Shown piece after piece: positions 18,345-30,067 of a DNA stretch of 64,000 bases (within the stretch, counting starts at the first letter, position 1; each line of letters opens with the position of its first letter). The notes beneath the pieces are model-generated. The model worked only from the letters and a program-made list of their open reading frames with translations. It had not been told where the DNA came from and searched no databases. The position numbers were made by a program, and so were the translations under genes. Source of the stretch: Fervidobacterium pennivorans (lineage in GTDB: Bacteria; Thermotogota; Thermotogae; Thermotogales; Fervidobacteriaceae); NCBI RefSeq assembly GCF_001644665.1, contig NZ_CP011393.1, positions 124,001 to 188,000 on the forward strand, given 5' to 3'.

Positions 18345-19403
18345 TTATCTTGAGATAACTGCTTGGAGGTAGCCTGTATGTGTTTTACTAACGTGCTGAA
18401 GCAAAAGTCCATTTGCTGAGTATTCATAAATGGCGACTTTTACTCCGCCGATATAAATCCCTGTTTGGATTCCTCCAAATTGACCTTGCCCTTCAACAAC
18501 CCATCTGAAACCTACCTCTGGTATGTTAACGATTTCTCCTTTAAGCAAATCTGGGTTGATGTATGAAGGACCTAAGACATTTGTCCCAAGAATCTGTTTT
18601 TGGGAACTTCCTAAGTTTGTAAGATTATTAACCATGAACGAATAAAATCCTTCAGAAATCGTTTTTGAGTAAACCACACTCATTTGTCCATACAGCATTG
18701 TCGCACCCGTCATCTGTTCTATTACAACATACTGATAACTAGGATTCGCCTTTATGAGATTCTCCGACAAACCACGGAACTTCAAATCTACATCTTTCAC
18801 AAACACAAGCTCCATCTGACCAACAGAAGAACTCGAACCTGATTGTTCAAGGAAACCTGAAGACACTAAGATTCCTTCTCTATTAAATTTATAGTTATAT
18901 CTCGTAAAGCCTTGGTAATCTCCACTTGCATATGCAAAGTAAAAACCTCCGTCGGGCAAGTACCCTCCTTGGACTTGTACACCATAGGGAGCTGTTTGAG
19001 AAAGGTCCGCGAGAAATTTTTCCAAAGAACTTAGTTCCACAAATTGTTCAGAGATGATTTGGCTTGTGTAGTCTATGTTCCCACGCAAATCTGACATTAT
19101 CTTCCATTCGCAGACAGCAACATAATTCGAAGTCTTATCAATTCCGATAACCATTCTGATAACATACCCTTGTGTGGTGAAACCACTCTCTCCTTTTGTC
19201 CCAGCACCAACTTGCATCCTGTACACAAACGTCGTACCGACTTTGACCCAACTTGGTGGTAATGGCAATCTCCCGTTTGTTTTATAGTATTCTTGGATAT
19301 AAAGACCCAGCGGCTCAGCTGCTTCTACCAAAGTCACGGTTGCAAGAAACAAAAAAAGAACGACGATTAATATCTCTTTCTCAAACAACTTCCAGGTCTT
19401 CAT
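18345..19403 (-). CDS. Secreted protein of unknown function
   Basis: This 352-aa protein starts with a signal peptide (positive start MKTWKLFEKE, hydrophobic ILIVVLFLFLATVTLVEA, cleavage probably after VEAA). The mature part is rich in Gly, Ser, Tyr and Val with many short beta-like segments and few cysteines, suggesting an extracytoplasmic beta-rich fold. No known domain is recognised. GAAGGAGGG precedes the ATG. It stands alone, with its own candidate promoter. Confidence 0.75.
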   Translation of the reverse strand: MKTWKLFEKEILIVVLFLFLATVTLVEAAEPLGLYIQEYYKTNGRLPLPPSWVKVGTTFVYRMQVGAGTKGESGFTTQGYVIRMVIGIDKTSNYVAVCEWKIMSDLRGNIDYTSQIISEQFVELSSLEKFLADLSQTAPYGVQVQGGYLPDGGFYFAYASGDYQGFTRYNYKFNREGILVSSGFLEQSGSSSSVGQMELVFVKDVDLKFRGLSENLIKANPSYQYVVIEQMTGATMLYGQMSVVYSKTISEGFYSFMVNNLTNLGSSQKQILGTNVLGPSYINPDLLKGEIVNIPEVGFRWVVEGQGQFGGIQTGIYIGGVKVAIYEYSANGLLLQHVSKTHTGYLQAVISR

Positions 19404-19431
19404 ACCTCTCCCTCCTTCTACACCTGGATAA

Positions 19432-19460
19432 TGTTAAGCATAGATCATTGAAACTTTCAA
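19432..19460 (-). promoter_or_regulatory. Candidate promoter of the secreted protein gene
   Basis: TTGAAA (19455-19460) and TTAACA (19432-19437) on the minus strand with a 17-base spacer, about 28 bases before the start codon. The -10 is a weak match. Confidence 0.35.
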
Positions 19461-19665
19461 AAAACCTCATTATTCTTTAAAAAGTGATGCCACATCCAAA
19501 TCTTAACAAAACCAAGTTTCCCAAGATAAATAACCAAACACCTTCTTGCCCAAAGTGCGATTTTCCTAACTTTAGCAATAAAGGTCGCTACAAATACAAC
19601 AACCAGCAATCTAAGTTACTTCCTACTAATTAATTTGACTCTCAACACATACAAAAAGTTCAAAA

Positions 19666-19967
19666 TCACCCGCAAAAGATGAAACAATCGCACTTTTCCT
19701 TGTCTTCCCAAACAGGTAAAACCTCTTTGCCCTTATTTGTCTTATCTGCCTTACTCACTTCTGCCTTTCGTCTTTCCTTTTCCATTGAGCACTTACGTAT
19801 ACTGTGGACTTATTAACCCTTATAGTTATTCCAGAAGCCTTGTCAGCGAAAGTTACTAAGGTACTACGAGAGTTTCCATCTCTTTCAGAGAGTAGTTCCT
19901 TCCTAAGAGTAGCCTTTCCAGGGTGCGCATAAATAGATATGTTCCGGAAGGCAATTTTTCCTAACTC
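19666..19967 (-). pseudogene. Remnant coding sequence ending in a Cys-rich tail
   Basis: The 19.40-20.26 kb stretch holds no intact gene. On the minus strand an open frame at 19755-19967 reads ...RNISIYAHPGKATLRK and ...ASGITIRVNKSTVYVSAQ, which looks protein-like but has no start codon. It overlaps a second frame (19666-19785, 39 codons from an ATG, or 30 from a GTG) that ends in KCDCFIFCG. A single frameshift would fuse the two. The most likely reading is a decayed gene; a very small Cys-rich peptide gene is a weaker alternative. No family recognised. Confidence 0.25.
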
Positions 19968-20259
19968 CTAAGTTAGGCACTCTGAAAAATGTTTTGAATT
20001 GACTAATATTTGTGCTGAATCATTTATTCATGCAGATTTCCAACTGGTAAATCGACAAGTTCCTTATTGCATAGCTTAGATACGAGCTTTCTGTTATCTT
20101 TTCAATTTGAAATGTGGTGGTAACAATAGGTAGGGAAATTGGTGTTAGACGTAGTGTAAAATACGAAAATAGGCTTAATTTTTTTGATTATCGAAAAATT
20201 TGCGGTGTGAAAATATGTTGTTTTCTCGGTAAAGTCAAGTGTAAGTAATCTGTAGTCAT

Positions 20260-21294
20260 TCAACTGAGAGTGGTATACTTACCATTGGTTTTTGTTATCC
20301 GTCCTTCCTTAACTAACTCTTCCAACAGTGCCTCAAATGTTTTCATTCCTGGAGATTTTTCTTGTCTCCACGGGTACTTGCGCTCAATAGTTACTGCTTT
20401 TATTTGTTGCACGGTCATTGGCTTCTTATTCTTTTTCAATATGTTCACTAAGAAATTTTTATAATCGGACTCGTATTTATTGTTTTGCATTGTGCTTTTG
20501 GTTTTTGTTCCTATCTGCTCTGAAGTTTCCTTTCTCAAATTGATTGTTGCGTATACTATTTTCTTAATATTGTTTGCCTTGTATCTGCAGCTGTTCCCTT
20601 CATTTCCAACTTTGGTAAGTACTTTGTATCGAACAGCGTCTTCAAGCAGTTCTTCAAATTTTCTTTTTAGTTTTGATTTATGTGGTTCGTATATAAATCC
20701 ATTATTCCTCATCATTAGTTTAATTGATAATGGTGTTTCTTCAGATTTTGTTTCGGATAGGATTTTATGTAGTTCTTTAATGTATTGAAATTCAAACTCC
20801 GAAAAGATATGTGAAGGAAGGTAAGCAACTGCCAATCCTGATTTGTCACTTTGTTTGTCATTTGCAATACTCTCTTTTTCTGTCGCTATTCTTTTGTTTA
20901 TTATTCTCAGAAGCGTGGAATCTACGCTGTTGTGGAGTACATTCATCCAGTGTCCTCTAACATATTCAAATGAAAGCTTACAACCCAAATGCCTGACAAT
21001 TTCACGAAATTGTGCGATTAGTGCTTCTTGGAATTTTTTCTCCTTAGTAGCATCAGAGTTTTTTTCACTACTATTTTTTTGGTCAATTGAGATATAAATT
21101 TGATTTTTAAATGCATTTCCATAAAAGTTTCGAACCTCGGTTAAATCTGAGGCAATTACTACTCGTTCCCCTTTCAACGAACAATATAATTCCTTCAGCT
21201 TCGTTAATGCAGCCATGACAGCAAGAAGTTCCGCCTCAACGTTTTTCAACGAAGTCTCTGGACGTCTTAAACACAGGTATTGGATAGTTTCCAT
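20260..21294 (-). CDS. RNase H-like protein with winged-helix C-terminus, 5' end truncated by CRISPR repeat
   Basis: The first about 140 residues resemble an RNase HI fold from its third strand on: [15 protein letters not shown] (metal Glu region), [11 protein letters not shown] (Asp), and [20 protein letters not shown] (end of the fold). The first two strands, which carry the first catalytic Asp (the YTDG segment), are missing. The frame instead begins at an ATG inside the last repeat of array 1 (21292-21294). The rest (about 160-344) contains two regions that look like winged-helix domains, the last being [12 protein letters not shown]...[18 protein letters not shown]. It is probably a 5'-truncated gene; whether it is translated is unknown. 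Confidence 0.5.
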   Translation of the reverse strand: METIQYLCLRRPETSLKNVEAELLAVMAALTKLKELYCSLKGERVVIASDLTEVRNFYGNAFKNQIYISIDQKNSSEKNSDATKEKKFQEALIAQFREIVRHLGCKLSFEYVRGHWMNVLHNSVDSTLLRIINKRIATEKESIANDKQSDKSGLAVAYLPSHIFSEFEFQYIKELHKILSETKSEETPLSIKLMMRNNGFIYEPHKSKLKRKFEELLEDAVRYKVLTKVGNEGNSCRYKANNIKKIVYATINLRKETSEQIGTKTKSTMQNNKYESDYKNFLVNILKKNKKPMTVQQIKAVTIERKYPWRQEKSPGMKTFEALLEELVKEGRITKTNGKYTTLS

Positions 21295-24200
21295 CCCTCA
21301 TAGTCACTTCTAAAACGTGAGATGGCGCTGGTTATGAGCTTAGAAAATTCAAGTTTCCATCCCTCATAGTCACTTCTAAAACATAGAATTAGCAAAGCTC
21401 ATTGAAAAATACGGTGCAGAGTTTCCATCCCTCATAGTCACTTCTAAAACTTTTTATTTTCTATGCAATAGAAACGTTTTCATAGTTTTTAAGTTTCCAT
21501 CCCTCATAGTCACTTCTAAAACTGGTATGTGGCTAGCAGTACGATTTTTCGTAAAGGATGAAAAGTTTCCATCCCTCATAGTCACTTCTAAAACTTAGAT
21601 TTGACCCAGAAGCGAATAGATTGTATGCCTACGGTTTCCATCCCTCATAGTCACTTCTAAAACAAAGGTATGGAATCGCGATGATAATAGTAGATTTTCT
21701 AAAGTTTCCATCCCTCATAGTCACTTCTAAAACAAAGGTATGGAATCGCGATGATAATAGTAGATTTTCTAAAGTTTCCATCCCTCATAGTCACTTCTAA
21801 AACAATATTGAAGGATTTCTTGGACCTAGTCCCCGGGTACGTTTCCATCCCTCATAGTCACTTCTAAAACCTGACGATCTCGAACGATTCGATTGCGGGG
21901 GACTCGGCTTTAGTTTCCATCCCTCATAGTCACTTCTAAAACTGTTACAGTCAACGGTTGTGCCTACCAAGGCACAACCAATCAGTTTCCATCCCTCATA
22001 GTCACTTCTAAAACACAGGGTGGCAGGGTGGTATGAATACACCCTGTTGCCGGGGTTTCCATCCCTCATAGTCACTTCTAAAACGAATTGGTGATCGAAT
22101 TGGTAAGAGTTGTTGATGGTTCCCGGTTTCCATCCCTCATAGTCACTTCTAAAACAGTTTATAAGTAAATTTAACAATAAAACATTAAGTGAAGGTTTCC
22201 ATCCCTCATAGTCACTTCTAAAACTTATCGAAAGGTACGGTGGTGGAAGAATTAAAGAAATAATAGGTTTCCATCCCTCATAGTCACTTCTAAAACTTTT
22301 CGAAGTTCTTGAAAACGTGGCTGCTGAGCAAAAGTTTCCATCCCTCATAGTCACTTCTAAAACGAACAAATACGATCTTCCGGTGGAAGTTTCGTATTTT
22401 TGGTTTCCATCCCTCATAGTCACTTCTAAAACCGAGGGAATTACGGTTTTTAGAAAGGTTCGGGATCGAATAGTTTCCATCCCTCATAGTCACTTCTAAA
22501 ACCCCAAGCAATTGAAATTTTGAAACAGCTGAAGATAAGTTTCCATCCCTCATAGTCACTTCTAAAACGCTGTCAAGGAAAATTTATGAGGATTGTCATG
22601 TGTTTAAGTTTCCATCCCTCATAGTCACTTCTAAAACTGTTTAGTTGCTTCCGCTGGGGGAGCGGTCCCAGCGTATGGTTTCCATCCCTCATAGTCACTT
22701 CTAAAACCGATTGACAGAAAATGGTTGAAACTTGAGGTATGGTTTTCACAGTTTCCATCCCTCATAGTCACTTCTAAAACGGGAGCCATCTAGTGAACTG
22801 ATGATTGAATTAGTAAAAGTTGAGTTTCCATCCCTCATAGTCACTTCTAAAACAAAAGTGTGGAAAATGTAAAGAAATCATTGTGGATTTTTTGGGGTTT
22901 CCATCCCTCATAGTCACTTCTAAAACGCACCCCCACGCGGCGGCAGGCGTGGGGGGGGAGAAAATGTTTCCATCCCTCATAGTCACTTCTAAAACGTTTA
23001 GTTTAAGCAGAAGGAAATTTATTAAGCCCAGCCGGAGTTTCCATCCCTCATAGTCACTTCTAAAACGGAAGTTTCGTATTTTTGTGAACCCCTGAGTGGG
23101 GCCCCCGGGTTTCCATCCCTCATAGTCACTTCTAAAACGCACCTGGCAAAAAAAAAGAGAAGAAGAAGGAGGGTTTCCATCCCTCATAGTCACTTCTAAA
23201 ACTGTGGATAAACCTGCTGAGTTCTTGCGTTCACTCTCAGTGTTTCCATCCCTCATAGTCACTTCTAAAACTAAAAGAGATAAAACTGCCACAAGAAAAC
23301 GCATTAGTGAACAGTTTCCATCCCTCATAGTCACTTCTAAAACAAAATCATCGGAACAGAAGTGTACATTTCAGGAACATACGGTTTCCATCCCTCATAG
23401 TCACTTCTAAAACTAACGTCATTACAATTAATGGTTGTGCCTACCAAGGCACAACGTTTCCATCCCTCATAGTCACTTCTAAAACATGTGATCCCAGGAT
23501 ACCACGAGGTTCCTGGGATAGTGGGACTGTTTCCATCCCTCATAGTCACTTCTAAAACGAGGTAGATAGTATGGTGAACAAAGAAGAACTTTTGACAGTT
23601 TCCATCCCTCATAGTCACTTCTAAAACGGAGCGTTTATTGTGGGACGGAATTTTTTTGTTCCAATGTTTTGTTTCCATCCCTCATAGTCACTTCTAAAAC
23701 ATACGGAGCTGATAATCATACTTTCAGATGCAACCTATGAGTTTCCATCCCTCATAGTCACTTCTAAAACAAACTAATACTCCTCGGGTTAACGCCCGAG
23801 GAGATCGACCAGTTTCCATCCCTCATAGTCACTTCTAAAACGATAATCATACTTTCAGATGCAACCTATGAAACAATGCGCAACTAGTTTCCATCCCTCA
23901 TAGTCACTTCTAAAACCCAGGTCTCTGCCGCACCTGGCCAAAAAAAATAAAAAAAAGGGTTTCCATCCCTCATAGTCACTTCTAAAACAGGATATGGTAG
24001 TTGTTAACGGAAGTTACTATCAGTTTCCATCCCTCATAGTCACTTCTAAAACCGATATGGCGAGCAAGCGCCGAAGGACTACCTCAGGTACTGCGTGTTT
24101 CCATCCCTCATAGTCACTTCTAAAACCTACGACTACATCGATGAACGCGGCAATGGCTTGAGGAGTTCGAGTTTCCATCCCTCATAGTCACTTCTAAAAC

Positions 24201-27200
24201 CAAATATCAGGGGTCAACGAACATTCGAAAACTTTCGGCCGGTTTCCATCCCTCATAGTCACTTCTAAAACGAACTTAAGCAATTCCCAGGGCGTTATTT
24301 CTTTATCAAAGTGTTTCCATCCCTCATAGTCACTTCTAAAACATAAGATGTAATAATAAACATGAAATTATTAAAATTCTTGGTTTCCATCCCTCATAGT
24401 CACTTCTAAAACTATAGTGATTGCCAGGTTTTTGATTTATTTGCTTTTGTGAGGTTTCCATCCCTCATAGTCACTTCTAAAACTAAAAAAAGGAGGTGGA
24501 CTCCCCCACGCGGCGGCAGGGTTTCCATCCCTCATAGTCACTTCTAAAACCACCTGGCAAAAAAATAAAAAAAGAAAAGGAGGTGCACCCCCGTTTCCAT
24601 CCCTCATAGTCACTTCTAAAACCTAAAACAAAAATAAAAAAGGAGGTGGACTCCCCCACGCGGCGGGTTTCCATCCCTCATAGTCACTTCTAAAACGTGA
24701 GAAATTATGGAAGTATTAAAGAAAATCGCAGACATCGCAAGTTTCCATCCCTCATAGTCACTTCTAAAACTGAAAATGAAGTAGTAAGAATTGAAAAGTC
24801 AAAATTTTGGTTTCCATCCCTCATAGTCACTTCTAAAACTGATGGAAGTAATGAGGGCATTCGAGAACGGTGAGGGTTTCCATCCCTCATAGTCACTTCT
24901 AAAACTGAAAATAAAATGTGATAACAAAGACGAGATCATTGGTTTCCATCCCTCATAGTCACTTCTAAAACCTTTTGTTGGCACGATTGATGTAAAAGAA
25001 GTTTCGAGAGGTTTCCATCCCTCATAGTCACTTCTAAAACTAGCCATCATATTTGACAATATTTTTGAAGCGGAAGAATGGTTTCCATCCCTCATAGTCA
25101 CTTCTAAAACTGAGGATGGTAGTGTGGAAGGATTAAAGGAAGTTCGAATTGGTTTCCATCCCTCATAGTCACTTCTAAAACGGTATAGTAACCTCGTAAT
25201 GGTGGTGTTGAGTAGGAGGTAGTTTCCATCCCTCATAGTCACTTCTAAAACGGTGGTGATATGCTTAGTTGCTCCCGCTGGGGGAGGGGTCCGTTTCCAT
25301 CCCTCATAGTCACTTCTAAAACGAACAATTACACCTTTGAACAAACAACAGATACAGATAGCGAGTTTCCATCCCTCATAGTCACTTCTAAAACTATGGG
25401 TAAAGAAGATGTTTTTGAAACTCTTCAAAAGTTTCCATCCCTCATAGTCACTTCTAAAACTAACAGACTCGCTACTTGGGCAGCTGACGGTTATTACAGA
25501 CGTTTCCATCCCTCATAGTCACTTCTAAAACGAGATAGTAGGAGAAGAGATTGCACCACTGAACGTCTTGTTTCCATCCCTCATAGTCACTTCTAAAACA
25601 GTTATTAAGAGCGTCAAATTAAAATGTGATAGTAAAAAAGTTTCCATCCCTCATAGTCACTTCTAAAACGAACTCGAACGATTCGATTGCGGGGGACTCG
25701 GCTTTAGGCGTTTCCATCCCTCATAGTCACTTCTAAAACATGACGCTATCAGACGTGCTTAAAGCCGTCAAGCGCGGGGACGGGTTTCCATCCCTCATAG
25801 TCACTTCTAAAACTCAATTATGTGGCAGAAGACGATGACATAATTGCAGTATTCGTTCGTTTCCATCCCTCATAGTCACTTCTAAAACACGACTTTTTGG
25901 AAATGATCAAAGGCGGTGAACTCAAACGTTTCCATCCCTCATAGTCACTTCTAAAACGGTGTCAATCTTACATTGCAGCAAATTAGTTACCACAATCACC
26001 AGTTTCCATCCCTCATAGTCACTTCTAAAACTTTTTAGAAAAGTTCGGGATCGAATATCGAACAACAGTTTCCATCCCTCATAGTCACTTCTAAAACTGT
26101 CTATCAAGGCACAACCAATCAAAGAAAGCTTCGGAATGTGGTTTCCATCCCTCATAGTCACTTCTAAAACTCTTTTGTTTTTTTTTAAAAAAAAGTAGGG
26201 GGGCATCAGGTTTCCATCCCTCATAGTCACTTCTAAAACTATCTAAGGGTTAGCTATGATTATTGGTCGAAAAGAGCAGTTTCCATCCCTCATAGTCACT
26301 TCTAAAACACAGTTTTATTGATGCAAAACGGACATGAACCCGATAAGTTTCCATCCCTCATAGTCACTTCTAAAACTCAGCGGGTGGTTTGAATACCACT
26401 TGCTCCCGGCAGTGTAGTTTCCATCCCTCATAGTCACTTCTAAAACAGGGAACCAGCGTCAGAGCTGGCCATCGAACTGGTAAAAGGTTTCCATCCCTCA
26501 TAGTCACTTCTAAAACGTCTCGGGCTGGTATGAGTATTTTTTAGGACCCGGGTATTAGTTTCCATCCCTCATAGTCACTTCTAAAACTTAGTTATTGGAG
26601 CAAGGGGGATCCATCCACCGAGTTAACAGTGGTTTCCATCCCTCATAGTCACTTCTAAAACTGAAGATTTTATGAAAGCAATCCCAGGATACCATGAGGT
26701 TCCGTTTCCATCCCTCATAGTCACTTCTAAAACTTGATTATAGTTGAAGATTTTATGAAAGCAATCCCAGGATGTTTCCATCCCTCATAGTCACTTCTAA
26801 AACTGAAGCGGTCGAGTTGGTGGATTATGCCGGCGACCTTTTGGGTTTCCATCCCTCATAGTCACTTCTAAAACGAGGATTGATAAGATATGGGTTATTG
26901 AAGCGGTCGAGTTGGTTTCCATCCCTCATAGTCACTTCTAAAACTCGTGCTAAGGGGAGCGATATATCAAGGAACAACGAACACGTTTCCATCCCTCATA
27001 GTCACTTCTAAAACTACACATTCCGGATCACGTATGGCTGGTTGTTGTGTTTCCAGTTTCCATCCCTCATAGTCACTTCTAAAACGGAAATCCTCAATGA
27101 TTTCCTTAATGCCCTGCCGGGCTAGTTTCCATCCCTCATAGTCACTTCTAAAACAGAAAACAGACAAGAAATCTTAAATCTGGTTGAAGGGTCAAAGGTT

Positions 27201-29064
27201 TCCATCCCTCATAGTCACTTCTAAAACGGAGGATATGGGAGATATGGTTGTTGTTACAGTCGATGGTGGGTTTCCATCCCTCATAGTCACTTCTAAAACT
27301 GCCGCACCCGGCCAAAAAATAAAAAAACTAAAAGTTTCCATCCCTCATAGTCACTTCTAAAACAAATCGTAATCGATTTCCTTAATGCCCTACCGGGCTA
27401 TCATGTTTCCATCCCTCATAGTCACTTCTAAAACGAATCCAGTAGTGGGTGGCAAACTATTTATAATTGTGAATGAGTTTCCATCCCTCATAGTCACTTC
27501 TAAAACCCAAAAAAGAAGAAGTTTATCAAGCCCAGCCAGCGGCTGGGGTTTCCATCCCTCATAGTCACTTCTAAAACATGGAAAATAGAGGTATGGTAAA
27601 TACGGTGGTTAATGGTGGGTTTCCATCCCTCATAGTCACTTCTAAAACGGGAAATATGGGTAATATTATCAGGGTCAACGGTGGTGCCGTTTCCATCCCT
27701 CATAGTCACTTCTAAAACGAATATGGAAAAAAAGACGGTCATTACACTTAACGGTGGTGCGTTTCCATCCCTCATAGTCACTTCTAAAACTCAGAAAATT
27801 GCTCGTGAACAACACGAGGTAACAGATGCACTGCGTTTCCATCCCTCATAGTCACTTCTAAAACTCTCCAATTTCCGCTCCCAACACCTCCCCATTCCTT
27901 TTTTCAGTTTCCATCCCTCATAGTCACTTCTAAAACTGGTATGAGTACCACCTGCTGCCCGGCAGGTATCTGCGGTTGGTTTCCATCCCTCATAGTCACT
28001 TCTAAAACGAACGTTGAGGAACTAATTAAGAATTGCGAGGGCAAACGTTTCCATCCCTCATAGTCACTTCTAAAACTATTATTGAAAAATCTTTATTTTG
28101 TTTTGGTAAAAAGTTTCCATCCCTCATAGTCACTTCTAAAACTAAAATAATTAAGATTGTTAGAGCTAGTGAAATGGTAAGAAGTTTCCATCCCTCATAG
28201 TCACTTCTAAAACGAAAGATACGGGATAGAATATCGCACAACACCGCGGAGGGTTTCCATCCCTCATAGTCACTTCTAAAACAAAGTATGGTAGTTGGAG
28301 GAAGGTTTGAGCTGTCAGTCCAGTGTTTCCATCCCTCATAGTCACTTCTAAAACGGAAAATAACGGAAGAGTTTTGGGGGTGGAAATTGGAGAGTTTCCA
28401 TCCCTCATAGTCACTTCTAAAACACGATTGAATTAGGAACCTTTAGCATCAAAGGTTTAACACAGTTTCCATCCCTCATAGTCACTTCTAAAACTTTTCT
28501 TTAAAGAAGGGCAAGTTTATAAAGCCCAGCCAGTTTCCATCCCTCATAGTCACTTCTAAAACCGTAGAGGTGTACGTGTTAGTAAACGGTAAAGAAAAGA
28601 AGGGTGTTTCCATCCCTCATAGTCACTTCTAAAACTTAGTTTAAAGAAGGGCAAATTTATAAAACCAAGCCGGAGGGTTTCCATCCCTCATAGTCACTTC
28701 TAAAACTGCGGTTATCAGCCGGGGAGAAAGATACCCCCCTAGTGGAAAGTTTCCATCCCTCATAGTCACTTCTAAAACTTTTCTTGATGCCCTGCCGGGC
28801 TATCACACATCGCCCGGCATGTTTCCATCCCTCATAGTCACTTCTAAAACCTATTAGTGTAAACGGTGGTGCCTACCAAGGCACCACCAGTTTCCATCCC
28901 TCATAGTCACTTCTAAAACGGGAATCGAAGTGTTGAAGAAGGTAATAATCAAAGGTAACAGTTTCCATCCCTCATAGTCACTTCTAAAACAAGCAAATAG
29001 ATTGTACGCTTCTGATGGAGAAAACATCGTGGAAGTTTCCATCCCTCATAGTCACTTCTAAAAC
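21287..29064 (-). CRISPR. CRISPR array 1, about 111 repeats, transcribed leftward
   Basis: The 30-nt repeat, read as transcribed (minus strand), begins GTTTTAGAAGTG and ends GGGATGGAAAC. I counted about 111 copies by hand with spacers of about 34-45 nt (mostly about 40). The leader is at the right end (29065 onward), so the oldest spacers are at 21.3 kb. Repeats are almost invariant. One 70-bp unit is tandemly duplicated (identical spacers at 21664-21703 and 21734-21773). Open frames across the array are just translations of the repeat (peptides such as FRSDYEGWK and [10 protein letters not shown]). Many spacers overlap or resemble one another. Confidence 0.99.
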
Positions 29065-29500
29065 TCATAAGACCCCCATAGATATTATACCATTATTTTT
29101 GTTAAATTTGACAGTTACATTTGTAAAAATTGAAAAGCTCGTATTTATGCCTATTTAGGTTGAACATAGATGGAAACTATCCCCCGAAAAATCTGTGATT
29201 TTTTGTGAGTTTACATAATCGTTACAAAGTGTATTTTAGACATGTTGTATTAGTGCAATTTTAGGATTGTTGTTAATGCTATATGAAGGTATCTTTGGGA
29301 ATTTGTGTAGTTTTGTTTTGCGTTTATGATAATTTTTATATGTATTTGTATTTCATTTATATTGATAACAACGGATGTTTTTTATAATTGCTCTAATTTT
29401 CAAAGGTATACCGCTATGAGTTATTGATATTGTGAAGATATTAATGTTACTGTTGTGTTCTCTTATGTTACGTAACGAAAAGATGTGGTGAAAATGAATA
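29065..29500 (-). promoter_or_regulatory. Leader of CRISPR array 1
   Basis: AT-rich sequence next to the newest repeat, clearly homologous to the leaders of arrays 2 and 3 over about 180 bp next to the repeat and more weakly beyond, so the outer boundary is approximate. It has a TATAAT (29084-29089, minus strand) about 20 bases before the first repeat. It also has a repeat-like CTATGGGGGTC between that element and the repeat, and an inverted copy of the repeat end (GATGGAAAC on the + strand at 29169-29177). Confidence 0.85.
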
Positions 29501-29597
29501 TTGTAATAACGAATGAACGTATGGTATGAATTCTTTAAGTGTGGGCAATTAAAGCGAAAGTGAATAAAAGACGGGCACTTAGGCAATTTACATAGCA

Positions 29598-29651
29598 CTC
29601 TTTTATCCCGCCTATCTCACGCTAACCGATATACGGCGGTTCGTTAATTAA
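29598..29651 (-). mobile_element. Possible group II intron 3' remnant
   Basis: The minus strand reads TTAACGAACCGCCGTATA then GCGTGAGATAGGCGGG, reminiscent (from memory) of the sequence that follows the reverse transcriptase gene in many bacterial group II introns. No intact RT frame is present upstream; an 88-codon frame at 29648-29914 shows no recognisable maturase. The rest of 29.50-29.98 kb contains nothing else I can name. Confidence 0.25.
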
Positions 29652-29985
29652 TATGCGCTTTTTTGCGTAAAACCACGTGATTTTGGAACTGTCTCAGATA
29701 ATGTCGATGTTGATTGTTTATTCTTAGGTTTTGTATTTTTCCTAAGGTAGCTTTCCAATCTTCGAGGCATGACTTTGCATCCAGGTTTCTTTAGATTTGC
29801 TCTCGTTAAGTACAATATTATTTTTTGGCAACGGTTCACATTATGAAGCGGACTTAGATCACCAAACTGTTGTTCAAAGTGAGGTATACCAAATAAATGG
29901 ATGTTTAAAAGCATTTTTATTTTTACTTCTGTTTTCCAGTTTTTTCAGAAGGTGGTGTGTTCTTAAGGTAGGATGGTATGGTTAG

Positions 29986-30032
29986 AAAAAAACCCAAGCC
30001 AGCAGCGGACGTAGACCACGCACTGGCTTGGG
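29986..30032 (-). terminator. Terminator of the cmr operon
   Basis: A perfect 10-pair stem (CCCAAGCCAG at 29993-30002 and CTGGCTTGGG at 30023-30032) with a 20-base loop is followed on the minus strand by a T7 run. It lies 35 bases after the cmr6 stop. Confidence 0.85.
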
Positions 30033-30067
30033 CATAGATGAAGAGGATTTTTAAAATAGGTGGGATA

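Noticed and set aside
19942-19949. Palindrome TTCCGGAA here and again at 39042-39049, both in intergenic DNA
   Set aside because: Only two copies with little shared context; not enough to call an operator.
21797-29042. Open frames across array 1 giving proteins with repeated FRSDYEGWK and [10 protein letters not shown] peptides
   Set aside because: They are translations of the CRISPR repeat in two frames, not genes.
29797-29985. 62-codon + strand frame before the cmr terminator
   Set aside because: No ribosome site, no family, low-complexity hydrophobic tail; likely chance.
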